This document shows positions 54,844 through 64,000 of a DNA stretch of 64,000 nucleotides, in pieces (the first letter of the stretch is position 1; every line of letters begins with the position of its first letter). Origin of the DNA: Telopea speciosissima (lineage: Eukaryota > Streptophyta > Magnoliopsida > Proteales > Proteaceae). The stretch covers positions 20,455,542 to 20,519,541 of the forward strand of contig NC_057924.1 in NCBI RefSeq assembly GCF_018873765.1, written 5' to 3'. A program made the position numbers and the translations under genes. A model generated the notes under the pieces. The model did no database searches. It was not told where the DNA came from and worked only from the letters and a program-made list of their open reading frames with translations.

Positions 54844-56097
54844 TCCTTTAAACATTTATGTAAGAGGTTCAACGGAGTCTAATAACAAACAATATGGTCA
54901 AAAAACAGAGAACGGTTAAAAACAAAGATAGACAGATGGTATGCGTTTTAAACGCATAGCTTTCAAAAAAATGGGACAAAAAAATGGCAGTATATTCTTA
55001 TAAAATGAGGAAACATTAGTTAAATACTTGTATCTAATGTCTGTCTCTCGAAGGCAACCGTAATGGCGATGTGAGGGAGGTGAATAGCTAGTACTACAAC
55101 AAAGATTTTTGTTGTCTGTTCTTAGTTGGGCTTTGGCCTCACAAGCTCTTCCAATTAACGATGCAAAGTCTCGCATCCTTTTCTCCTCCCCACTTTGATT
55201 CTTCATCCATTAACTCGTTTGTTTCTCAACTTTCTTTGTCTTAGATCTCGTAACTTGGTGCTCTTGTGCTTTGATTTGGGTAATATTTATGTAAAATAGT
55301 TAGAAAATCAGGTTTTGACTCGCTGAGTCATCCCAATCGAGTGAGAATTTTGGAAAACCTGATCAAGAATCATGTAGACTCGACCAGTGTAAAAAATGCA
55401 TGGACTTGATCAAATTTTTTCCGAGTCACAAGAAACTAGATTGTTTAATTTCATCCGAGTCACACTAATCGCAACGAGTCATGTCATATTTTAAAATGTG
55501 GTTTAATCAATACTAAATCGGTCGAACCTTCAGTAAAATTTTTGTCCTATCTCTAATTTCCTATTCTCCCTTGCCTTAGACGTTTGCTAATCACTACTGA
55601 ACTTCAATTTCCGAAACCCTAAGCGGCGGCTTTGTTTGTTTTTCCATCTTCCTACGAGGCTGCAAAATATAACTTCTACTTCTCATTAGGGTTTGGTTTC
55701 AAGTTTTTCAACTCCTGGCCGGCGAGGCAAGACGACAAGTATAGCAGGTTTGTTCTCTCTCTCCCTCTCTCTTTCTCCCTTTCTCCACGTGATTTAGTCA
55801 GATTTAAAAAGAATTTGTTTTCTTGGTCTTCATTGGTGAATCGTTTCATGACCTGTTTTCTATAGGTTCACGCAGCACTAGAAGCTAAGCCTTAATGATC
55901 TCTGCCACCGCCAGCCAGTAACTCCTTCCACATCCACTACCAGTGACCCTGATCATCAAGGTCAACCAACAATGTTAATATCGATCCCCTGCAATGGAAA
56001 TCTTACCAATGCAATATTCTATACAAATAGAAGTGGGAGGACCTTAAGTAATTGTTCTTTCTGCTATTACTGATTTGGGTTCTTTGGATTTAGGTAA
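54844..56097. other. Possible host-gene 5' region, not recognised
   Basis: No known gene. From about 55560 the sequence looks like a plant 5' region (CT-rich runs at 55755-55790, ACCCTAAGCGGCGGC at 55616, possible splice sites). A GTAAAGGGG at its end follows a TTTGGATTTAG acceptor-like sequence and continues beyond the next transposon at 62645. Repeated GACTCG/CGAGTC words near 55317-55480 suggest another small repeat. The product cannot be named. Confidence 0.3.
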
Positions 56098-56102
56098 AGG
56101 GG

Positions 56103-57059
56103 TGTTATACAAGGCATATACTGTAAGACTAAACAGTAACACAGTAATACGTAAAATACCTGTTGTCAGCATAGAGACACGAACCAGAGAAGAAAACTTG
56201 TACAGAACGAATAGGATGAGTTGAGTCGTATTTGACAGATACTCTCCTTAAGATTTTAGATGCCCCCACTTCTGCAACGGGGTTGACCTTGCACCTAACC
56301 CTCCAAGATGAAACAACTCCTAAACATATAGATTGCAGAACTTGATACGAGTACTGAAGGATATCAAACGGCTATACTAGCCCTCTACTACTAAAGAAAA
56401 TATAGTAAAACTTGTCTCTGGAATGGACTGTTGCAGAGATAATTCATTTCTGTTGTATGTATAACGTAGGCAAGACTTTGTATATATATAGTAATGGGGT
56501 ACCCTTTCATGAAGGGATACATCCAAACAAATACAGGAAATGTACGTACAGATCGTACTTATTTCCTTCACGTATAGGGAATGGGTGTACCTATTCGTGT
56601 ACATGTACGAATAGACACATACGGCTTAACCATTTAAATGAACCATGGTTGAACCAAACCGAGTTTTAAATGAAGAATTAAAACTCAAAAATGCAAAACT
56701 CAACCTCGGCCCGGCCCAGCTTGGCTCGGCTCGTGCGCGCGCGATTTAAAAGCACCCCAAGGACCCCCCACACACTAGAGAGTAGGGTGACTTCCTCTCC
56801 AAAGGGCTCACACCTTAAGGAAACAATCCTATATATATACCCCTCAAGTAACTCTCCCACAACCAATGTGGGACTATTCTTGAGCTCAAAATTGTCTCTT
56901 GCATACAAGAGAGCACAACAAATTCAAACAAAATAGTGGAGGGAAATAAAAAGGAGGGAATGAAACAAAACACAAATTTTGAAACTTTGACACACTTGAA
57001 AAGTGCTTTTTGAAACAATTTCTTTGATTCAAAAAGTGTTTTTTATAAATAATAATACA
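56103..57059 (-). repeat. 3' LTR of copia-3
   Basis: 957 bp, direct repeat of 61617-62644. Starts TGTTATAC and ends TACA on the + strand. Confidence 0.9.
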
Positions 57060-57640
57060 ACAATTCCCCCACAAGTTTCAAAATAGTGATACATAACGAG
57101 TGATAAGTATATTAGACATAGTAGGATACATCGTTGCAGGTGTCTTCAAGACTTGAACCTGCACTAGGTCTGATGAACTACGCCACAGAGTACAGGTGAA
57201 GTCAGAGTTCTTGAACCTTTCCTCATCGGTGTAGCCGACTAGTTCACCAGCCACATCCTACTAGTCGGCCGTTTGTGATATCCTTTTTATAAATATGGAC
57301 ATTTTTAACTGGCCTTGTCCCTTATCTTGGTCTCATAGACGTTTAGAGAATTTACCTATAAAATTCTCATCGATAGGCGGCCTCACCCCCTATATCTATT
57401 TAAGTCAGTCCATAGTGTGCATCACAGTTAACACACCCCCACATTTCATGAGATCCGACTTGATTAAGAGTCTATAAAACTCATCCTCCTTTCTTTATGG
57501 TGGTATTACTTTTTCTATCTACCTAGATTGAGCTAAAAAAGTAGTAGTACTAGACAGGTCATCTAGTGACTTCATTTGTACCCTTTGAACCTAATTCAGG
57601 AATTTACCTTTTCACATAGGTTGGGTGTCCATCACATGAC
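57060..57640 (-). other. 3' untranslated part of copia-3
   Basis: Polypurine tract (minus-strand CTTGTGGGGGAATTG, about 57062-57076) and non-coding sequence up to the RNase H end. No gene seen. Confidence 0.6.
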
Positions 57641-60600
57641 CTATGTCACAGGCCTTAAGCTCATTCCCTTAGATGAATCATGAATTATTTTTGTAGGCAA
57701 CGGTTTTGTGAAAACATCAGCTAAGTTTCTTTTAGATTTCACAAAATCAATAGCTATTGTCCCTTTATTAATATGCTGCCTTACAAAATTATGTCTTAGG
57801 CGGATGTGGCGCTTCTTTCCATTGTATATTTTATTCTTAGCTTTAGCTATTGCCACTTGATTATCACAATGAAGTGATATCGAGGCAACGATTTTGGCCA
57901 CAATAGAATATCTGCCATCAAAGTTCTGAGCCACTCTGCTTCAGTTCCTGTCTTTTTCAAAGCTATAAACTCAGCTTCCATGGTGGATCCTGTACCACAG
58001 GATTGCTTTACCGATTTTCACAAAATCGCTCCACCTCCTAGTGTGAAAACATATCCACTAGTTGCTAATGTTTCCTTGGTATCTAAAATCCAGTTAGCAT
58101 CACAATAGCCCTCTAACACGACTGGTTTTCCACTATAGTGAAGGCCATAGGCTATCGTTCCCTTTAAATATCGTAATAGTCTTGTCATGGCATGCCAATG
58201 CTCTATACTTGGCTTATGAGTGTATTGACTCAATTTTCCAACTGCTAAAATGATATCTGGTCTGGTGCAGTTCATTAGATATGTAACTGAACCAATGATT
58301 TGTGAATATTTCTTTTGGGAGACAGGTTCCCCCAAATTCTTTTGCAAAAAACAATTAATGTCCAAAGGTGTTTTAACCGCTGATAAATCATAATAATCAG
58401 ACTTCTTTAGTATGTTTTCTACATAATGGGATTGGGATAATATTATCTCCTTTACTTTTCTGGTGATCTTAATTCCAAGAATTACATCAGCCTCCCCGAT
58501 GTCCTTTGTATCAAACTTAGACATTAAGAAACCTTAGTTTGCTTTACAATGTCTAAACTTGTTCCCATTATCAAAATGTCATCTACATAAAGTACGATGA
58601 ACACACCTTTACCTTTATAGAACTTGCTATACAAGCACCTATCAGCATCATTTATTAGAAAACCATTTGAGACAAGTATCGAATCAAGTTTTTCATGTCA
58701 CTGTTTTGGAGCTTATTTTAGTCCATAAAGTGATCTAATCAACTTACACACCTTATGTTCTTGTCCAGGCACAACATAACCTTCTGGTTGCTTGATATAT
58801 ATTTCTTCTACCAAGTCGCCATTTAGAAACGCTGTTTTTACGTCCATTTGGTGTATAACCAAATTATACATAGACGCAACAACCATCATTACTCGTATAG
58901 TAGTCATTCTTGCTACCGGAGTAAATGTGTCAAAGTAATTTATATTTTTCTTTTGTCTAAAGCCTTTTACTACTAACCGGGCTTTAAACTTATCTAGTGA
59001 TCCATCTGGTTTTAATTTCTTTCGAAATATCCACTTAGTGTCCAACACTTTGGAACCTTTAGGTAAGTCAACTAATATCCATGTGTGATTGGCTATAATG
59101 GAATCTAGTTCACTTTTGATGGTCTCTTTTCAAAACACGGCATCTAAAGATGTTACCACTTCTTTATACGATAAAGGATCCTTGTCTAAAAGATAGACAA
59201 CCCAATCACCATCTGAAAAAGTAGCTTTCTTTTGCCTTTTACTTTTCCGTATTTGACTTGAATCACTAGATATAGGCTCAATTTCCTGTGACACTTCTTG
59301 TCCAAAAAATGATACACTACTATCAACCTTACTTTCTAATAGGTTAAACTTAAGAGAAAATACATTCTCAAAGAATTCTGCACCCCTTGACTCAATGATG
59401 TCATTTTCTTCAAACACTTCATCTATGATTTTAATAACCATAAATTGATATGCAGTACTATGTGCTGCATATCCAATGAAAACACAATCACATGTCGTTG
59501 GTCCTAGTTTTCTTTTCTTTGGTTCTGGTATAGCCACTTTGGCTAGACAACCCCATATCCTTAAATGCTTTATAGTAGGTTTTCTTCCATACCATAATTC
59601 AAAGGGTAACAATCCCATTTTCTTGTGCGGAACTCGATTTAATATATAACATGCCGATAACATGGCATTCCCCCACATGTCTAGGGGTAACCCTGAGCTT
59701 ATGAGCATTGAATTCATCATTTCCTTCAAAGTTTGATTTTTCCTTTCTGCCACCTCATTAGACTCAGGTTGATAAGGGGCGGTGGTCTCATGAATAATAC
59801 CATGTTCCTCACAAAACTGAGCAAGATTAGAGTATTCAGTACCTCTATCAGTTCTAAGCCTTTTCACTTTCCTCCCTAATTGATTTTTCACCTCTACCTT
59901 ATAGGATATAAAAGCATTACTTGCTTCATCCTTGGACTTAAGAAGATAAACCATGGTAAATCTAGAGTGGTCATCTATGAATGTAACAACATATTTTTTA
60001 CCTCCTCTAGATTCTAGTGACTTATAGTCACATAGATCACTATACACCAAATCAAGAAAGCCACTTTGTCGTTCCATTGACCTATGTGGTCTTTTAGTGA
60101 ATTTTGCCTCCACACATATGAGGCACTTTGTCAATGGTTGCTTAATACAATTGTCTATTAAGCCTTTCTTATACATATAAGAAATGTAAGATGCATTGCA
60201 TTGACCTAATCTACCATGCCATAAATCATAGTAATCAATAAAGTAAGCAAAAGAAGCACTAGGCTTATCTTTTATTACTTCAGTAATACTTAATACAAAT
60301 AAACCATCACTTAGATACCCCTTGCCCACAAATACATCATTTTTCAGAACTACAAGCTTGTCAGACTCAAAAAGTAACTTCATTCCTGCCTTGTTGAGAA
60401 GTGGCCCTAAAATAAGCTTGCGTCTAATTTTTGGCACATGCAACACATTGTCCAAGACAAGTGTCTTTCCTGAGGAGAGCTTCAATGTAATTTTTCCTTT
60501 GCCGACAACCTTGGATGACTGGGAGTTGCCCATATAGACCTTATCATCTAAAATAGAATAACTCAGAAAAGAGTATCGATCCCCACAGATGTGCCTTGTA

Positions 60601-61571
60601 GCACCTGTGTCAATTATCCAGTCATTTGGCTTTTCAACCAAAAATAGTTCGATTATCATCGCTACAAAGACTTCCTCTTCTGCAAGATTGACTTTTGCCT
60701 TATCTGGCAAAACCTTCTTCTTATTTCTGCAGTCTTTTTTTAAGTGACTCGGCTTGCCACATCTGAAGCAATTTTCTTTCTTCCTCTTTGAGTTTGAACT
60801 CTTCTGGACAGGATTGCCTTTCCTCTTGAGATTTGATTTCTTCTCTGTTTCCACCAGATTAGCTTTGGATCGAATGTATCCAATGGGCTTTTCACCTTTG
60901 TCTTTGATGCGGTTTTGTTCCTCTATTTTGATTCGAACCACCACCTGATCAAAAGACCAGTCCTTCCTCTTGTGTTTCATAGTAGTTTTGAAATCCTTCC
61001 AAGAGTCAGGTAGTTTATCAATCAAAGAACTTGTGACAAATAGATCTGGTAAAATCATGTTCTCCTTAGCCAAATTCCCAACCATAACTTGGAATTTGTG
61101 TACTTGAGAAGAAACGGTTTCACCTTCAGTCATCTGGAAATTCAGAAAATTTGACACCACATACTTCTTCAAACCAGCATCTTCCAGAGTATATTTGTTG
61201 ACTAGAGCATTCCAAATCATGTAGACATGATCGAAGGAATTGTAAACATTGTACAATTCATTCGACAGAGCATTCAGAATCCTATTTTTGCATTGAAAGT
61301 TTGCTTCGATCCAAGTAACCCTCTTCATATCAAGATCAATATCCTCAGTTTCTAGAGGCTTGGGATCAGTCAATGCAAACGCCACCCCTATTTGTGTCAA
61401 GGCAAATAGCATCATCTGCTTCTACCGTTTAAAATTCTGCCCGGTGAACTGTGCTATCTTATCAAAATCTGAAACTATTCTCAGTTTCTCCATACTCGGT
61501 TGTATGGTAGCAGCAGTAGTTTGGGCAGCGGCAGCAGTAGGTGGAGGGTCCACAGTATTATTCTCAGCCAT
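57641..61571 (-). pseudogene. Copia-3 gag-pol polyprotein, broken
   Basis: ATG at 61571-61569 opens gag; one in-frame TAG (about 61424) interrupts it at a position where relatives have Trp. The long piece 59130-61415 (761 residues) covers the gag core, CCHC knuckle CFRCGKPSHLKKDC, protease WIIDTGATRHICG, pre-integrase YDLWHGRLGQCNASYI, and integrase (VYSDLCDYKSLES, FIDDHSRFTMVYLL, RTDRGTEYSN, QPESNEVAERKNQTL). Then come a stop, RT (58713-59048: TKWIFRKKLKPDGSLDKFKA, QMDVKTAFLNGDL; LYVDDIL near 58590 in a shifted frame), and RNase H pieces 58018-58524 and 57641-57934. Several stops and shifts in the RT-RNase H part; inactive. Confidence 0.92.
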
Positions 61572-61616
61572 AGTCTTAGACAGGAAAAAGCCAAATAAAC
61601 TCTAAAACCTTAAGAT

Positions 61617-62644
61617 TGTTATACATGGCATATACTGTAAGACTAAACAGTAACATAGTAATACGTAAAATACCTATTGTCAGTACAGAGACACGAACAA
61701 GAGAGGAAAACTTGTACAGCACGAACAGGATGAGTTGAGTCGTATCTGACAGATACTCTCCTTAAGGTTTTAGATGCCCCCACTTCTGCAACGGGGTTGA
61801 CCTTGCACCTAACCCTCCAAGATGAAACAACTCCTAAACGTATAGATTGCAAAACCTGATACGAGTACTGAAGGATATCAAATGGCTATACTAGCCTTCT
61901 ACTACTAAAGAAAATACAGTAAAACTTATCTCTGGAATGGACTATTGCAGAGATAAGTCGTTTCTGTTGTATGTATAATGTAGGCAAGACTTTGTATATA
62001 TATAGTAATGGAGTACCCTTTCATGAAGGGATACATCCAAACAAATACAGGAGACGTACGTATAGATCATACATATTTCCTTCACGTATAGGGAGTGGGT
62101 GTACCTATTCGTGTACATGTACGAATAGACACATACGGCTTAACCATTTAAATGAACCATGGTTGAACCAAACCGAGTTTTAAATGAAGAATTAAAACTC
62201 AAAAATGCAAAACTTCTACTTATTAAAAATAAGGTTTTGCCCACACCCACATCCACACCCCGACCCCGACCCCGACCTCGACCACGGCCTGGCCAGGCTC
62301 GGCTCTGCTCGACGTGCACGCGTGATTTAAAAGCACCTCGAGGACCCCCCCCACACACTAGAGAGTAGGGTGACTTCCTCTCCAAAGGGCTAACACCTTA
62401 AGGAAATAATCCTATATATATACCCCTCAAGTAACTCTCCCACAACCAATGTGGGACTATTCTTGAGCTCAAAATTGTCTCTTGCATACAAGAGGACACA
62501 ACAAATTCAAACAAAATAGTGGAAGGAAATAAAAAGGAGGGAATGAAACAAAACACAAATTTTGAAACTTTGACATACTTGAAAAAGTGCTTTTTCAAAC
62601 AAGTACTTTGACTCAAAAAGTGTTTTTTATAAAATAATAATACA
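61617..62644 (-). repeat. 5' LTR of copia-3
   Basis: 1028 bp. Contains a segment absent from the other LTR at about 62214-62292, with repeated CCCGAC units (CCCCGACCCCGACCCCGACC). Confidence 0.9.
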
Positions 62645-62649
62645 AGGGG

Positions 62650-62840
62650 TTAACGACTATGTGAAAATAAATGACATTGAGATTGCAAGCCGACGAGGTC
62701 CTCTGGGTATATGTTGGAGAAGAAAGAATTTAAAAAAATTACAGAAAACATGACTCGCTCAAACCAAGTCTGACTCGTTCGTATCATCAAGTTTTGAAGG
62801 CGGCGAGTCAAAAAACATGGTTTTATGTGTCATTATCGTC
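62650..62840. other. Right flank of copia-3, possible exon continuation
   Basis: Directly after the TSD the sequence GTTAACGACTATGTG reads openly (V-N-D-Y-V-K-I-N-D-I-E-I-A-S-R-R-G-P-L-G) in continuity with 56094-56102. This could be a disrupted exon of an unrecognised gene. GACTCG-type words recur at 62755-62820, as on the left side. Confidence 0.3.
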
Positions 62841-62847
62841 TATGGTT

Positions 62848-63002
62848 CCCTGACCGGTGCGGTTCCCTAGTACCTCTCATAAGAGGGGAGTGGGACCCAC
62901 CCGGGGCACCTGACCGAACACTCTGCCCAGGTGGGGTCCTCCCTCCTCTTGTGAGAGGCACTAGAGAATCTCACAGGTCAGGGAACCGCATATGATAAAA
63001 AT
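62848..63002. mobile_element. Foldback MITE-like element
   Basis: Inverted arms GGTTCCCTGACC (62863-62874 or so) and GGTCAGGGAACC (62976-62988), extended by CCTCTCATAAGAGG / CCTCTTGTGAGAGG and TGGGACCCACC / GGTGGGGTCC. The fold spans about 150 bp. No convincing TSD. Confidence 0.65.
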
Positions 63003-63734
63003 TTGTGTTGCACATGTTCGTCTAGTATCCATTCCATACTTTGCATGTTTCTTTTATAGTTCATGTCGGTTGAACTCTACTGGTTTGATCCTCTTGGTTG
63101 AGCACCTTTGAGATTGCCATAATCATCAAAGGACAACAAAAAAAAAAAAGAAAGAAGGAAGAAAAAGAGAGAGAAAAGAGAGGAAAAAAAAAAAAAACCC
63201 TTTTACCACACCTCTTCTAATTAATTTCACAAGATTGCCTTGTCGGAAGCCTAAGGAACCGCAGCGGTGGATTTGGAAGATCTTCTTCTTAGCTGGTTGT
63301 TGTGAATTTCTGCTAGGTGGATCCTTCTGTTGCTTTACCTGCAGCTGGTGCTCCTGGCCCTTTGGTGGTGACTATGAAAGGTGAAGTCTTTGCTAGCCAA
63401 GTCTGTCCGTGCCTGGATTGAGCAATCCGTGTGCCTCCTATTGTGCTCACTCATTCATCTCCTCTCTGTTTCGTGAACTTCCTACCTTCTCCGATATTTT
63501 TAGAGGTTTGCAACCCCCCAGCTACTGCTTTCTCATTATCTATGACATCTGTGGTGGTAAACGAGTTCTCCACCTTTCCTGTTCTATCAGTGCTTGGTTT
63601 GAGCTAGTCTAAGATCTTTGTGGGGACCCCTATCTTATGCCCAAACCACCCAATAAGGCAATTGGTTTTACATTCTATCCCTCCTCCAGTTGCCTTTGAG
63701 TTTTCTTCCCTTAATACTTTGCTTGTAACAAATT
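63003..63734. other. Unannotated stretch with purine-rich run
   Basis: A/G-only tract at about 63131-63197 (AAAGAAAGAAGGAAGAAAAA and similar). The rest shows no recognisable gene; short ORFs only. Confidence 0.45.
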
Positions 63735-63978
63735 TGATATTGAATTAGTATTTCGTTCCTTGAATTGAATCGGTTACAGTAGGTATATATAATACAAAGA
63801 GAAGTCCAATAAGGTAGAGAGTCCCACATGCGATAATGGATTTGTTTCCTTATCACATGCGGATTACATATAGAAAGAGATCAATTGAAACTAGGAAAGT
63901 AAAGAGGGAGAGATTGAGTGAAATAGGGAAAGCCAATATAGCGTTCCAAGAATATGGAAGGCTATATTGGTCAATACA
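63735..63978 (-). repeat. 3' LTR of a further copia-like element entering from the right edge
   Basis: Starts TGATATTGAATTAG and ends GGTCAATACA; directly followed by CCCCCTTAAGATGAAG, which on the minus strand is a polypurine tract. A TATATATAATAC-type box lies near 63784. The 244-bp unit ends with a CCAATATAGC...GCTATATTGG inverted repeat. The element body would continue past 64000; the partner LTR is not in the window. Confidence 0.6.
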
Positions 63979-64000
63979 CCCCCTTAAGATGAAGAGTCCG

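Larger units (their letters stand above)
56098..62649 (-). mobile_element. Ty1/copia retrotransposon, minus strand (copia-3)
   Basis: Element 56103-62644 (6542 bp) with LTRs 56103-57059 and 61617-62644 and a perfect TSD AGGGG (56098-56102, 62645-62649). Domains in copia order on the minus strand. The 5' LTR (right) is longer by about 71 bp because of a C-rich segment. A purine tract adjoins the left LTR, but no tRNA-iMet primer site is seen after the 5' LTR, and only 45 bp separate the LTR from the gag ATG. Resembles the Tnt1/Tork type by polyprotein wording. Confidence 0.92.

Overview
The window is nuclear DNA of a flowering plant. Evidence: Ty3/gypsy and Ty1/copia LTR retrotransposons of plant type, plant L1-type LINEs with a C-terminal RNase H, Mutator- and hAT-type foldback elements, Au-type SINEs, and intron-containing phospholipase A1-II genes. 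I saw no rRNA, tRNA, CRISPR or bacterial operon. The only host genes that look intact are three tandem paralogues of a class II phospholipase A1 (acylhydrolase) on the + strand. Each is 405 residues long with a single phase-0 intron: copy A 22230-23788, copy B 31811-33369, copy C 43088-46160.

Left third (1-21311): a nested stack. The outer element is a Mutator-like element (MULE) whose right end is at 21302 and whose left end lies outside the window. Inside it sits an L1-type LINE (+ strand, A-tail at 20571-20588). The LINE is split twice: by a complete Athila/Tat-like Ty3/gypsy element (76-10635, minus strand, 1706-bp LTRs, TSD GTGGT) and by a Ty1/copia element (12085-19622, + strand). All the retroelement genes are broken by stops or frameshifts.

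Middle (19355-46160): three related host segments. A (19355-23823) and B (28938-33404) are nearly identical and begin at the same base inside the copia LTR. C (about 39295-46160) is older and more diverged. In B the whole MULE is visible (28117-30885, perfect 9-bp TSD TTAAATTAA). C keeps the matching site without the MULE, so it serves as a natural empty-site control. Between A and B lies a 1.84-kb Pack-MULE-like element (23939-25778) carrying two exons and the intron of a MATE transporter gene. LINE and SINE fragments fill the rest. Copy C carries its own insertions: an ORF1-only LINE upstream, an hAT-like MITE in its 5' flank, and at least three foldback insertions in its 1855-bp intron (341 bp in A and B).

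Right third (46161-64000): a 1.2-kb PIF/Harbinger-like non-autonomous element (46332-47506), a GC-rich LTR-like segment (about 47900-48960), a short-LTR Ty1/copia element (49650-54525, TSD AAAAC), a Mutator-like MITE (54654-54834), a second copia element on the minus strand (56103-62644, TSD AGGGG), another foldback (about 62848-63002), and the LTR of a further copia element entering from the right edge (63735-63978).

The phospholipase genes are the likely functional content. The rest is a record of insertion, nesting, segmental duplication and gene capture whose relative order can be read from shared and unshared insertions: MULE, then LINE, then gypsy and copia, then the A/B duplication, with C branching off before the MULE. 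No wholly new biological system was proven. The strongest candidates for a second look are the gene-carrying MULE, the duplication breakpoint inside an LTR, a sharply diverged patch within the A/B duplicates, and a repeated splice-donor-like motif in a copia leader.
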